Assembly (NCBI GenBank): GCA_027946355.1
Contig: JAPEUS010000031.1
Span: 90,927-154,926, forward strand
Source: Collariella sp. IMI 366227
Taxonomy: Eukaryota > Ascomycota > Sordariomycetes > Sordariales > Chaetomiaceae
Reading direction: 5' to 3'
Length of the DNA: 64,000 nucleotides
Shown: positions 54,928 through 64,000 of the stretch, in pieces
Layout of the letters: every line of letters begins with the position of its first letter
Numbering within the stretch: the stretch's first letter is position 1
Program-made: the position numbers and the translations under genes
The notes under the pieces: model-generated
Databases searched by the model: none
What the model was told of the DNA's origin: nothing
What the model saw: the letters and a program-made list of their open reading frames with translations, nothing else

Positions 54928-57195
54928 AATCAAGTCTGCCTCTCAGGACAGCCTTCTCCTTTTGCTTGTGTTGCCTTTTTGCTTCGTGTCTTCCTTTTGG
55001 TTGATTCAAAGGGTGAAAGGTTCAAGTCTGATGGAGAGTTCAGATGCTTTCTGGGAAGGGAACTGAACTGTACCAGCCCCAAAGACCAGGAGAGAATTGA
55101 TACACTGGGGACCTCCAGGGCTGTGGCGACGGCGCTGGCGGTGTGGGGGGTGACTTTTTTTTACGAAACCATATTTTGGCCAGAGCAGCGGGTCCGTTTG
55201 ATCACATCCCGCCGCAAGGTTGCTGAAGGAGGAAGAAAAGTGCGCAAGTGGTTGATCTCTAGTGCTTTTGCTGGAATTGAAAGCTGGCTCCTTGTGCTAG
55301 ATAACCTGAGACTAGCAAGCGCGGTGGCGGCTTGATGATTGTGTTGCTTTTAAGGAAAAAAGGCCGAAGGCTCTAGGCCCAAGATCGGAAGGCGGTGGTG
55401 TCGGTGGCGTGACTTAACGTCGAGTCTTGTTCGCGGAAAGGAACAACATTTTCGGGGCCTCCAGAGGGGGCAGGTACGAAAATCCTATATTGTCCCCCCC
55501 CCTCTCAGAATCAGATTCTTCTCTCTCTTTCTTTGAATCTCATTTCTTATTCTCTGTTCTTTTCATCCTGCCACACCCCCTCCCGCTCAACGAGCCAAGA
55601 CGGGTCCTTGTCTGCATCTGATTGCCGACGCTCTTGGATTTTGAGTATCACAAGGCCAACGAGTTGGATTGTTCTCTGGCCTCTCTCCTTTTCCTGGTCG
55701 CCGGTGCAATCTACTGGGAAATTGCAATTTGTATTTTTGGCTACTAGCTAGACGGCAGTCAGGGCAACAGACATTGCACACTTGCAAGATCAGAAACTGT
55801 CGCCTTGCCATTCTTGGTTAAGTAGGAGACTTCTCACGGCTGTTTCATCTTTTTTTGTCACCTTCACCGCCGCATTTTGTTGCAACTGGCCGCTCTGCCC
55901 CAGGCCGCATGGCCTGCGGCCAGCTGAGCGGGACAGTCCCCGCTGCGCGACCATGATCTAAAGTTGGGAAGTTGGGGATCACCCCACACGAGATGTCACT
56001 GCCAGGCGGTCACACATAATGGTCAACTTAGCCCTGATCAGCCAGCCAGCCTATCTTGAGGGTAACACTCAAAGATGGCCCCGAATGGGGTTGCTTGAGA
56101 TCAGCAGCCAACAAGGCCCCCATTTCGGGTTGCCTTTGTTCTGCCGCAGCACGGCTGGTCTTGTCTTAAACTAGCGTAGTATAACTCAAAATTGATGCGA
56201 GGGTGTGGCGTGGCGGCAGTTCCGTATCTCGGCAGGAGGTTTCAGGGCCTTTTTTGGCCTCAGCCTCCCGCACTCCGCCATCGTCACCAAGTCACGAACT
56301 GCCAGGCGGCGGTGTTGCCATTTTCAAATTTCAACGGCGGTGCTTTGTCTTTGACGAGAGTCCGGTTGCTGTTTGCAATCGATAACGCTTTGGCACAAGA
56401 GTTATCCGTTGAATTTCCTCATTTTGAGGGTCAGAAGCGATGCCGGGTGGGCCGGGATCAACCCAATGGCTAACCGGCCAGGGGTCCGGCCTGCCGGAGC
56501 CGGGGTGTCCACTTCGCCGGCGTGGGGCCGTATCTCATCCGTGTTTGCCAGGTGCCGCAAGCTGGCATGGTTAGCAAATATCGCGTGACAAAGACAGAGC
56601 ATTGTTGGCCCGGAATACAGTACATCTCGCTAAATTTACGATTAACTTCTGCAAGCCGGAAGCAGGGGGAAGGCGTAAGTTTTAGTTATCCATGCCTCAA
56701 CTTGACACTGTGGTCTAAGAGTGACAGGCGAACAGAGAGACAACGAGCAGTAATGGGTGGAATGATCCAAGTGCTTGGGCTATCTAATTCTATGAGATGT
56801 TACTGAGAAAAGGATTGACTGACTGTTAACCGGAAAAACCATAAAATTGAAATCGCACACCCCACTCCGAATCTGAAAATCCTAAACTCCCCCATGCAGT
56901 GATGCTGAGTCCTGTCTAAGCGCATAATTCCCTTCTTCTCCTATCCTCTATTCCCAAAATGCCGAAGTTTATGAATCCAAAGGAGGCAAAAGAAAAGAAA
57001 ACCCAGAAAAAAATCTTGCCCGTCCGGTGTCCTGGCCCAATGCTCGTTGAGGCGTTGATAATGGGAATTTGCCTGAATCAGAGTGTCAGCCAAAGCTCAA
57101 GCGGACGGAAATAACAGCCGGGTAGATGTGATGTATTGTACCGAAAATCTGGTCGGGGTGATAATGCGGTTTTTAGGCACATGTTGTTGTGCCTG
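54928..57195. other. Intergenic
   Basis: No supported gene. Contains a short perfect hairpin at 55903-55921 (GGCCGCA and TGCGGCC around a 5-base loop). Confidence 0.4.
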
Positions 57196-57399
57196 CTAGT
57201 CGAAGTTGACGTATCTGAACAACTCCCGGCATCTGGAGCAGATCTGCTCGCTGTACACCCTGACAGTTCGAGCGGCGTCGCGTCTCCTGTCGTAAACACA
57301 TTCACCGTAGGTAAAGCGAGGAGTGTACTCGCAGGAGTATTTCATCCTTCTGCGCTCCGAATCGCCGCAGGAGTACTCGACGATTTCCCAGGTGCACAT
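57196..57399 (-). CDS. Small Cys-rich protein, possibly conserved
   Basis: Single-exon 67-residue protein starting CTWEIVEYSCGDSERRRMKY and ending with ICSRCRELFRY. Six cysteines are spread as CTW, SCG, SCE, ECV and a terminal CSRC pair, with no signal peptide. The pattern of a Trp/Tyr-containing opening, a CG pair and a final CxxC is what I associate with small intracellular proteins of filamentous ascomycetes, but I cannot name the family. It could bind a metal through the CxxC and upstream Cys residues. No introns or frame breaks. Confidence 0.5.
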   Translation of the reverse strand: MCTWEIVEYSCGDSERRRMKYSCEYTPRFTYGECVYDRRRDAARTVRVYSEQICSRCRELFRYVNFD

Positions 57400-58697
57400 G
57401 CTGGAATCGAACAGTCGGTTTGGGTGAGACAAATAGTTGAGGTAAAGCGGTGGAGCCGAAGCGTTTTGCTGGGGTTTGCAAAGTAACTTGAAAGCTCTTA
57501 AGACACAGAGAACTGGTGAACGATAAATTCCGGAAAGAAGCCGGACTAGAGACGGTAGAGGAAGTGGCGGGCCTGAGAAAAAGTATACTTGAATGCTCTG
57601 GGAGAAGATGTTCTTGCATCGAAAATTGAATTCTCTTTATAGACAAATGTTAAGCCAAAGGGGGGACCTCCAACTCCAGCATGAGTCGATAGAGTGCCTG
57701 CGTTGGTGCAAGAGAAGACAGGCAGCACACCGGCTGACCATGATACCGCGAGAGAAGAGGCCGACTTTGGACTGGCAGGTGACTTACACCGATATGCAGT
57801 TGGCCCCCGATGGGGCTTGCATTCAGCATTGCCTCTCGCAGCTGTAACCCAGCCTGTTGAGTTTCCGGCATAGCTCAGACGGATACTTGGAATGGAGCCG
57901 GGGTCGATCACGATCTGCCTCAAGAACCCGGTTACCGAGATCATGAATGTAAGGTAGAGGCAGGTCGGAGCACAAGGGTAATGCAATGTAACTACGGATT
58001 AGTGTTTGTACTTTGTACCAACTATTCAAGTTACCAACGCCCTCTTTGCTGACGCTGCCCAGCCCGGGCATGGGGCGCATGGCCCGGGGGAGGGTTCGGC
58101 ATTTTGATGCCGACAGCAAGGGCCCGTCCGATGCATGAGCAAGGCAAGGGACAAGAAGAAGCAATAAGCTCGGGTGGCACCCCCAGAGACTGTTGTTTGC
58201 GGCGCAGTTTGGGAGATTCCGTTGGGTACCACTGATTGGAACGAGGGTGGTGGAGGCGGAGTCTGCGGACCGGGAGGTTGACAGACTCGATGCGTGTAAT
58301 TAAGCGCCGGCCCAATGCCCTCGTCCACTGATTGGGCATGAATCGGACCCCACGCTCTTGAAGGCCTTCTAGAATGCGACCAGGCAATGATGTTACACAA
58401 GGCAAACATCAGCTTCAGTTACGGCTTCATAGGACACAGGCAGACAGGGTCAAATACGATTACTACGACCCAGCAAAGTCACTTTTACGCATAAACGGGT
58501 TTTATTCAAAACAAGCTTCTTGTAGTACTTATTAAGGCAAGCAGTAGCAAGCTTTTTTTCTTGGAAGATCTTGCTTTTGAAAAGTAAAGAAAGTAATTTT
58601 GGCAACCTAGGCACTTTTACATACCTAGCCCTGTGGCCCTTCGTTCTAAGCTCCCATGATAGTGCTTTTTTCTTTTATTCAAAAAGCACTAGCCTCT
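57400..58697. other. Intergenic
   Basis: Upstream of the small Cys-rich gene and downstream of the GT61 gene. AT-rich around 58440-58690. No feature supported. Confidence 0.4.
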
Positions 58698-60251
58698 TCA
58701 AGTTGAATGAGACACTGTTCTAATTGCTGCATCCATCATATCCAGAAATACATCTTGGGCAATCCTCACATCATCCCAGTGCCAATCATCCCGGGCTCCT
58801 GGCTGCTGTTCTAGACCTCCCTTTGGTACCCGCTCAGCAAAAGACGTAAAATAACTCGAACCCTTCATTACAGCCATGTTCCGAACCCCCCTGAAATCGT
58901 TTGTTTTTGGTCGAATCTCCACCACAGCCTTCCCAGGACCGTCGTGCATAAATATGGTATGCATCAGCCCCGCGCCATGGACACCTAGCAAGACATCCGT
59001 CGCCTGCACAAGCTGAAGCTGTTCCTTGAAGGAAATAGCGGCAAAGTCGACAGACTGGATCCGCACGTGTGGGTGTTCAGCGGCGAGAGCGGCCAACAAC
59101 GCCTCATGATCTAGCAGCTTTCGGCTGCCGGTGCGGTTGATGAATGTTACGTTGACAGGCGATGAACGATGATCTGCCTTGGCGGAGAGCCTATCCCGGG
59201 TCCCCTTCGTTGTCAACGGCAGCCCATAGAAACGCAGAACCCGCTGCACAAATACCTTGAGCATGGGTGCGTGCTGGCATTCGTGGTCATCCCAGTTGAT
59301 TTGCCAGAGCGGGTTGCCCGCGCCGGGAAGGGGAATGATGACATTGCGTGGCGTTTCGGAAAAGGCGCGAACCTGCTCCGGGTTGCGCAAGAGGTCCTTC
59401 CAGCGAACAACGGGACGGCCGGTAAACATAGTCCAAAGATCCATAAACTTTCCGTCGTCGAGGTCGTCAAGCACGACAGCCTGGGCGTCGAGAAAGTCTC
59501 GGCGGTCGCCGAAAAAGGGGCCCCCGTCGTCGCGTGATGGATCAGGTGTCGTGCGCAGCAGGTCAAAAGTCATCATCATAGACCAAATTTCCATGAGGCA
59601 GTGCCAAATATTTCCGTCGCCTTCGCGCTTGATGAGGAGCATGAACTGTGGGCTGCTAGGACGCTGGTGAACCACGGTTCTTTCCTGGGCTTGTGGCGAC
59701 CCTCTCGGTTCGACCGTGACATAGTGGTCCAAGATCCAGCCTGGTCCCGTTTCATACCAGTCCTCCCTAATGCGGTCAAAGGGTATGATACCACGAGTTG
59801 TTTCATTCTCATCTGGGTGCCGCAACTTGCAATTGATAACAATTTTCTGACGCGCCACATCCAGCACAGCGCCTTGTCCAAGGCAAATCGAGTCGACAGC
59901 TTCCGGACCGCGGCTGTGGCCTTGAAAACACCTCAGGCTGACGAGAGGCTCCTGAGCACAATAATCAATGTCATGGGCGCGAAAGTCGTCGAGAAACTTT
60001 GGCGTGAACCGATTGTCACAGTACTCGGATTGCGGAACGGCTTGTTCGACGAACTGGCTGTACTCAGATGGAAGACTGAGCATGGGCGTACCTCTGCCGT
60101 AAGGAATCTCTAGCACCCAGTTGAATAGGTAAGGGCTTCGGTTTTTGATGGGCGTGTGGAGTTTAAGTAGAATAAGGACAAAGAGCAGTGTGACGGCCAG
60201 AGTCCGAATCCGCCGCTTGCTCGGGAAGGCGGGCTGAAGAGCCAAAGCCAT
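58698..60251 (-). CDS. GT61-family glycosyltransferase (EOGT/DUF563-like)
   Basis: Single-exon 517-residue type II membrane protein. A basic tail (SKRRIR) precedes one membrane anchor at about residues 16-29, placing the catalytic part in the ER or Golgi lumen. The luminal part has GNIWHCLMEIWSMMMTFDLL, the VVRWKDLLRN region and the C-terminal signature VDFAAISFKEQLQLVQATDVLLGVHGAGLMHTIFM, where GVHGAGL is the family hallmark, followed by VVEIRP. Members transfer pentose or GlcNAc residues from nucleotide sugars; the donor here cannot be told. Fungal relatives of this type are often named as capsule-associated or EGF-domain O-GlcNAc-transferase-like. Frame intact. Confidence 0.88.
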   Translation of the reverse strand: MALALQPAFPSKRRIRTLAVTLLFVLILLKLHTPIKNRSPYLFNWVLEIPYGRGTPMLSLPSEYSQFVEQAVPQSEYCDNRFTPKFLDDFRAHDIDYCAQEPLVSLRCFQGHSRGPEAVDSICLGQGAVLDVARQKIVINCKLRHPDENETTRGIIPFDRIREDWYETGPGWILDHYVTVEPRGSPQAQERTVVHQRPSSPQFMLLIKREGDGNIWHCLMEIWSMMMTFDLLRTTPDPSRDDGGPFFGDRRDFLDAQAVVLDDLDDGKFMDLWTMFTGRPVVRWKDLLRNPEQVRAFSETPRNVIIPLPGAGNPLWQINWDDHECQHAPMLKVFVQRVLRFYGLPLTTKGTRDRLSAKADHRSSPVNVTFINRTGSRKLLDHEALLAALAAEHPHVRIQSVDFAAISFKEQLQLVQATDVLLGVHGAGLMHTIFMHDGPGKAVVEIRPKTNDFRGVRNMAVMKGSSYFTSFAERVPKGGLEQQPGARDDWHWDDVRIAQDVFLDMMDAAIRTVSHST

Positions 60252-61146
60252 AACTTCGGCTTGAGCATATGGGACAGTCCCATGACTAGACGGTTAAGAA
60301 GTTTCCACCCGGTCTTTTAATAGGAAAAGAGCAGCACAAGCTGGTCACCCTCGGCCGGGCTGGGGAAAATGTTTGCTCGGGCGGCAGAGCAATGGGTGAT
60401 GGTGTTTGCCAGTTGCCTCCCAAACAACCTACCTACATTCCTAGCCAGCTGCATCATTGGCCGGGATAAATAGCTTTTAATCTTCCAGGCCCAAATTTTG
60501 TTTGTCTGGTATGGGATACCCCGAAAGCAACCTTCTGTATTCATGAGATCTTACGTGTTTCAAAGACCCTCTGGGATATCTTGAATCCACTAAGCCAAGC
60601 GAAAAAAACAGCCATTTCCGAGCTGGTCTTTTAATTACAGCCTGCGGCAACAGAGAAAACAGAGAAACCCACGCCCTAGAGGCTTGTATGAAGCTGAGTG
60701 TATTCCTGACTTCTGCCGGTTACATTAGACGGTGGTAGAGACACTTACCAACATTGCAGTTTGGATCTGACTCAAAGTCTTTCTGCCAAAGTTGATGACT
60801 CATGTCCAACCAGCGCTGCAAGCAGGGACTGTCCGGGGTGTCGCATGCGAGGAATGAAACAAGGATTCCGTGAGGAAAATGACAAATGGCTTTCTTTGCC
60901 ACCCTCTTTGTCTCTTCATTAATTCCCAGAATTAAGTGGCATGCATGAAACGAGCATCTATTTTAAGGTTGTATCTGTGCTGGAAAAGAGGTGAAGGTTT
61001 CCAAGCTTTTTTCCAAGGAAGCGAGGCTGGGTAGGGAGAGGGAGTTGCATACCATGCTAGTAGTGGGTATCACAAGATTCAACCTCGTTGCACCACTGTA
61101 CTATCGTGAGCCGAAAACTAACAATACACTAATGGTGCATAGAATG
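60252..61146. other. Intergenic with a possible small exon
   Basis: Contains a 60-codon minus-strand frame (60902-60720). Otherwise no gene supported. Confidence 0.4.
60720..60902 (-). CDS. Possible exon of a small Cys-containing protein
   Basis: The frame reads AICHFPHGILVSFLACDT, SPCLQRWLDMSHQLWQKDF, DPNCNVG, with a GTAAGT donor-like site near 60750 and a CTAATG...CCGGCAG stretch downstream suited to a branch point and acceptor. It may be one exon of a small gene, perhaps related in style to the Cys-rich protein at 57196. Neither end is certain. Confidence 0.25.
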   Translation of the reverse strand: MAKKAICHFPHGILVSFLACDTPDSPCLQRWLDMSHQLWQKDFESDPNCNVGKCLYHRLM

Positions 61147-62746
61147 TCAAGACAGACTTATAAGCCCCAACATCCTGCGGTAAGGTAGGTAACGATGATG
61201 GACCTCGCAACGGACATACTCGCTCTGCTCCCACATCATGAACCGAAACAGCTCCACATCGCGAACCTCTCTGCCCTCTAGCAACTGCAGGTCAACCGTG
61301 TCATCATGGCTGCGCAAAACCCGCCAGTACAAACACACCAGTGAGTCCCCCAACACGGCAACATAGCGCAGGCTCGGCGCGGCAGCAGCGAAGCGGCGTG
61401 CTACTTCCTCTAGCACGCTCAAAGCAACCGGGTCGGGCCGACTCACATACACCACAAGCTGTGTCAGGTTAACCAGCTTTGCCATGCAGGAACGACGGAT
61501 CGTCGATTGACGCAAGAAACACGTGGATATCGGGCAGGTAGTTGTCAGCGGTAAGGCTGCGCAGGTTGGGGCAGTGCGTGGGCCCGAAGGACGCCCAGGC
61601 GATGGGCGTGGTTCCATCATTGTAGGTCAAGACCTCGCCTTGTTCCCAGTAGTCGCTGTTTTCAATGTGGAGGTTTTCCAGAAAGCCTGGGTCGGTTAGC
61701 TTTTGCAGAGATGCCGTGTTGAGTGGTGCTGTACCGCCCCCAAGGTACAGCGATCGAAGGCGCAGCGGGGGAGCGCCTGTTTCGTGGTATTCGTCGCAGA
61801 GACGGTCGAAAAACCACCGGTACTTCTCATCCTCGTCGTCTTGAAAGTAGCGCGCCATTGTCTCACTTGAGAGAGAGAGTCGAAGAGCGTTAAGGCCAGG
61901 AGACTTCTTGAGTATCTGGACAATCTGCGATCGCCACCAGGGCAGCTCCTCGTAGAGGTTCTCGAGCGACAACTCCTCGAATTTTGAAAACAGGGTCAGG
62001 TCCGGTTTTCCGTAGAGCTCGCGTGCTGGCTCCCACCAGTGCTCGTTTTGTGCAAAAACACTGTAGCCTATGTTTCTTCCCATGTTTACGGGAAACTCAA
62101 TGTGAATCGCCTTTAGTTTTGGGCATGAATCGTGCAAAACCCATGGCGTATCGACCGCCAGGGCTATGCCGAGCCATCTTGTATCCTGTCAATTCGGTGT
62201 TTCTGTTGCATTTCCATAATTGTCTGGGCCCATCAACTCACCGGAAGGTTTCCAAGAGAGGCATCTTAAGCAGCATTGCCTGCACCTTCTCATGGTATTT
62301 ATCATCATTCCTCAAACTACCCTCCATGAGGCAGAAGTCCCTGACATAACCAATATGATTGCATTTCGAAAACAGGTACAGTGTCCTGTACTCAAGTTCC
62401 CTTTTTCTCGACCCAAGGAAAACCTCGCAAAAGAGAAAAGGGGTAATAGCGGCGTTGAACCCTTTGCTGACCAGACGCAGACGCGCCAACTCCTTACGAC
62501 TGCGGACCTAGACAGGATCGTACCCGTCACGTTAGAAAAAAAGCCATGCAAGCATTGGGCAAAATGCGCGTGAGTTAAAAGGTGTAAGCCAGCGAAGTAG
62601 GCGAGGGAACAGGGCAGCACAACAGAGATAGTCCGGATTTATGAGCAATGGGCAACTAAGGGAAAACGGGAACAAACCTGCTCAGCCAAGCATCGGACAA
62701 GTTCAGGCAAACTGGCAAAGTTTGTGGCCGTCGAGTAAGGCTTCAT
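61147..62746 (-). CDS. F-box/LRR-like protein, one frame break
   Basis: Exons 62746-62678, 62507-62242 and 62178-61147 join in phase up to about 61482. The first exon (NFASLPELVRCLAEQ) and second (RKELARLRLVSKGFNAAITPFLF) resemble the F-box of fungal substrate adaptors: a Pro-containing helix, then LRLVSK. Leucine-rich repeats follow, such as CPKLKAIHIEF, KFEELSLENLYEELPWW, LNALRLSLSS, LRLRSLYLGG, LENLHIEN and CPNLRSLTADN. Near 61482 the frame ends in HGKAG and a stop, while MAKLVNLTQLVVYVSRPDPVAL continues in the next frame to 61147; four extra bases (CTGC) after SIDDPSF would explain it. Probable role is target choice for an SCF ubiquitin ligase, inferred only from domain layout. Confidence 0.62.
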
Positions 62747-62937
62747 GATGTAACAAACAAGAGAAAAATAGGATCTTTGCCTGCGCTTGATGCCCGGAAA
62801 ACGTTCCGAATCTATCGTCTCTGGCCTCTAGGTAGCGGGGTGAAGTGATGTTTATCCTTTGAGCCTCAAGTTCCTCAGGAGTCACACCCCTGCCAGTTCA
62901 AGCCTCAAGCCTCAGGCCTCAGTGTTCTGCTTGGCGC

Positions 62938-64000
62938 CTAGCCCTTGAGTTTGTCACGCTTAGCGTGAGGCATCTGTTTGCCCACTGGAAGCAGCTGACA
63001 ACCAAGTGCAGCCGAGGTCAGATGGATGGATGCTTGGCTCGGCCCTTGCTCGTTGTCCGGTTCCAATCTTCCCGTTGCCAATGCGTATTTAATCGCTGTA
63101 CGGACTGCTCTCATGTCTGGTGACCAGTGCTTTGAATCTGACGGTGCTTTCCCTCCCAGATAGAACGAGAGGCTCCCTCGTCTTGTCGTTGTGCATTGTA
63201 GCATGTCTTCCCTTAGTGCTGTCCATCTCACGCATCGCAGGAGAAAGTGCTCCACTGTTTCTCTCGCATGCCCACAGGCACATTGGTCGGAGTCGGCAGC
63301 TCCTATCATGCCTCAGAAAGCCGCTCAGCCTTGTCATTCCCGTCCGGAGTTGCGCCAACACACTGGCCTCTCTCCGCTTCAACTTGTCATAGAGCTCGCG
63401 TGTATGTTTGCCAGGCAGCGCCGTGTCCATAGCTTTGGAGAACTTGCCCACGTCCTCTGGGAGCCTTCTCCTTGCTGTTGTTTGGCTATTGCTAGCCTGA
63501 TCGTTGTCGACTTTGCCTGGTCTGGTTGGACGTCTGGTGGTTTCCTCCGTTTAGTTGCGCTTTGCGCTGCCGCTGCCTCAGATGCTAGTGAAAGTCGATT
63601 TCCGCTGGGATCCATATGAAGTCGATAGAGTTCCCCCTTGCTTCAACAGCTCCACTGATTTGTAGACCTGCCGTATGATGCTTTGGCCAGACTGTTGCCG
63701 CGGTTGTCGGATGGCTGCAGTGCTGACATGCTCCTAGTGATGACGGTGATATGCCTTTGGAGGGTGCCAAGTGGCACGTTCTTTAGCGCCATTGCTATAG
63801 CTGCCAGCTCTGCTATATACGGGTTCTGTTCCTCCCTTGTCCCGAGTCACCGCGTAGCGTGTCCCTTCTTCACCTGTCCTGTCAAGGAGAGTGTCCCGTG
63901 TGCTGCCGCCCATGCCAACGATGCCTTCCTTACGGATGAGCTAGTCGCAATGATGATGCCTATGGTCCTGTTGACCATCTTGGCTGCCTTCTTTTTGGTC
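62938..64000 (-). mobile_element. 3' end of a Tad1-like LINE, degraded, cut by window edge
   Basis: The minus strand encodes the end of a non-LTR retrotransposon pol protein in several frames. The RNase H part reads NPYIAELAAIAMALKNVP, then RQPRQQSGQSIIRQVYKSVELL in a second frame and SIDFIWIPAEIDF in a third. FSKAMDTALPGKHTRELYDKLKRREASVLAQLRTGMTRLSGFL follows, and CACGHARETVEHFLLRC, a Cys/His motif found after RNase H in Tad1-like elements. It ends near 62938. At least three frame changes and stops show it is inactive. Reverse transcriptase should lie beyond 64000. Confidence 0.8.

Noticed and set aside
55903..55921. GC-rich 7-bp hairpin as a regulatory element
   Set aside because: Too short and isolated to support a function; no gene close by.

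Overview
The window looks like a chromosomal stretch of a filamentous ascomycete, probably Sordariales and perhaps Chaetomiaceae. The reasons are short GT-AG introns of about 50-90 bp, G/C-rich third codon positions, single tRNA genes scattered between protein genes (one with an intron after position 37), a Tad1-like LINE fragment, and transposon relics decayed in a RIP-like way (C-to-T changes producing TGA and TAA codons). The species placement is an inference from protein style, not a database match.

Layout. 0.4-10 kb: GT15 mannosyltransferase (-), tRNA-Ser, a J-like membrane protein (-, disrupted), a type II membrane protein with a probable beta-propeller (-), and a Crh-type GH16 cell-wall transglycosylase (-). 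11-12 kb: AT-rich relic plus a putative solo LTR. 12-20.4 kb: two Myb/SANT genes transcribed away from each other across a 5.9-kb spacer. 22.5-24.8 kb: a dihydroxyacid dehydratase (+) without an obvious mitochondrial presequence. 26-27 kb: a RIP-decayed reading frame. 27.8-30.1 kb: Clr5-ankyrin protein (-). 32-36.7 kb: DUF4604 protein (+), cytochrome c oxidase subunit Vb (-), and a TesB-type acyl-CoA thioesterase (-). 39.9-46.2 kb: three disrupted genes (a fungal conserved protein, OHCU decarboxylase, DUF2235 hydrolase), then tRNA-Thr. 48-53 kb: Kre9/Knh1-like GPI protein (-) and a large ankyrin protein (+). 54.5-55 kb: tRNA-Trp and intron-bearing tRNA-Ala. 57-62.8 kb: small Cys-rich protein (-), GT61 glycosyltransferase (-), F-box/LRR-like protein (-). 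62.9-64 kb: LINE 3' end running off the window.

There is no obvious biosynthetic cluster. The recognisable themes are cell wall and secretory glycosylation (GT15, GH16/Crh, Kre9-like, GT61) and core metabolism (DHAD, COX Vb, thioesterase, ureide breakdown). The most striking property of the window is that about ten genes carry frame breaks. Most can be explained by one base gained or lost, often in a short C or G run, while KTR, DHAD, COX Vb, thioesterase and GT61 are clean. This is either assembly error or real decay, and it must be settled before any of those genes is interpreted. The two in-frame nonsense codons (GH16 tail and J-like protein) are not homopolymer-length differences and deserve separate attention.
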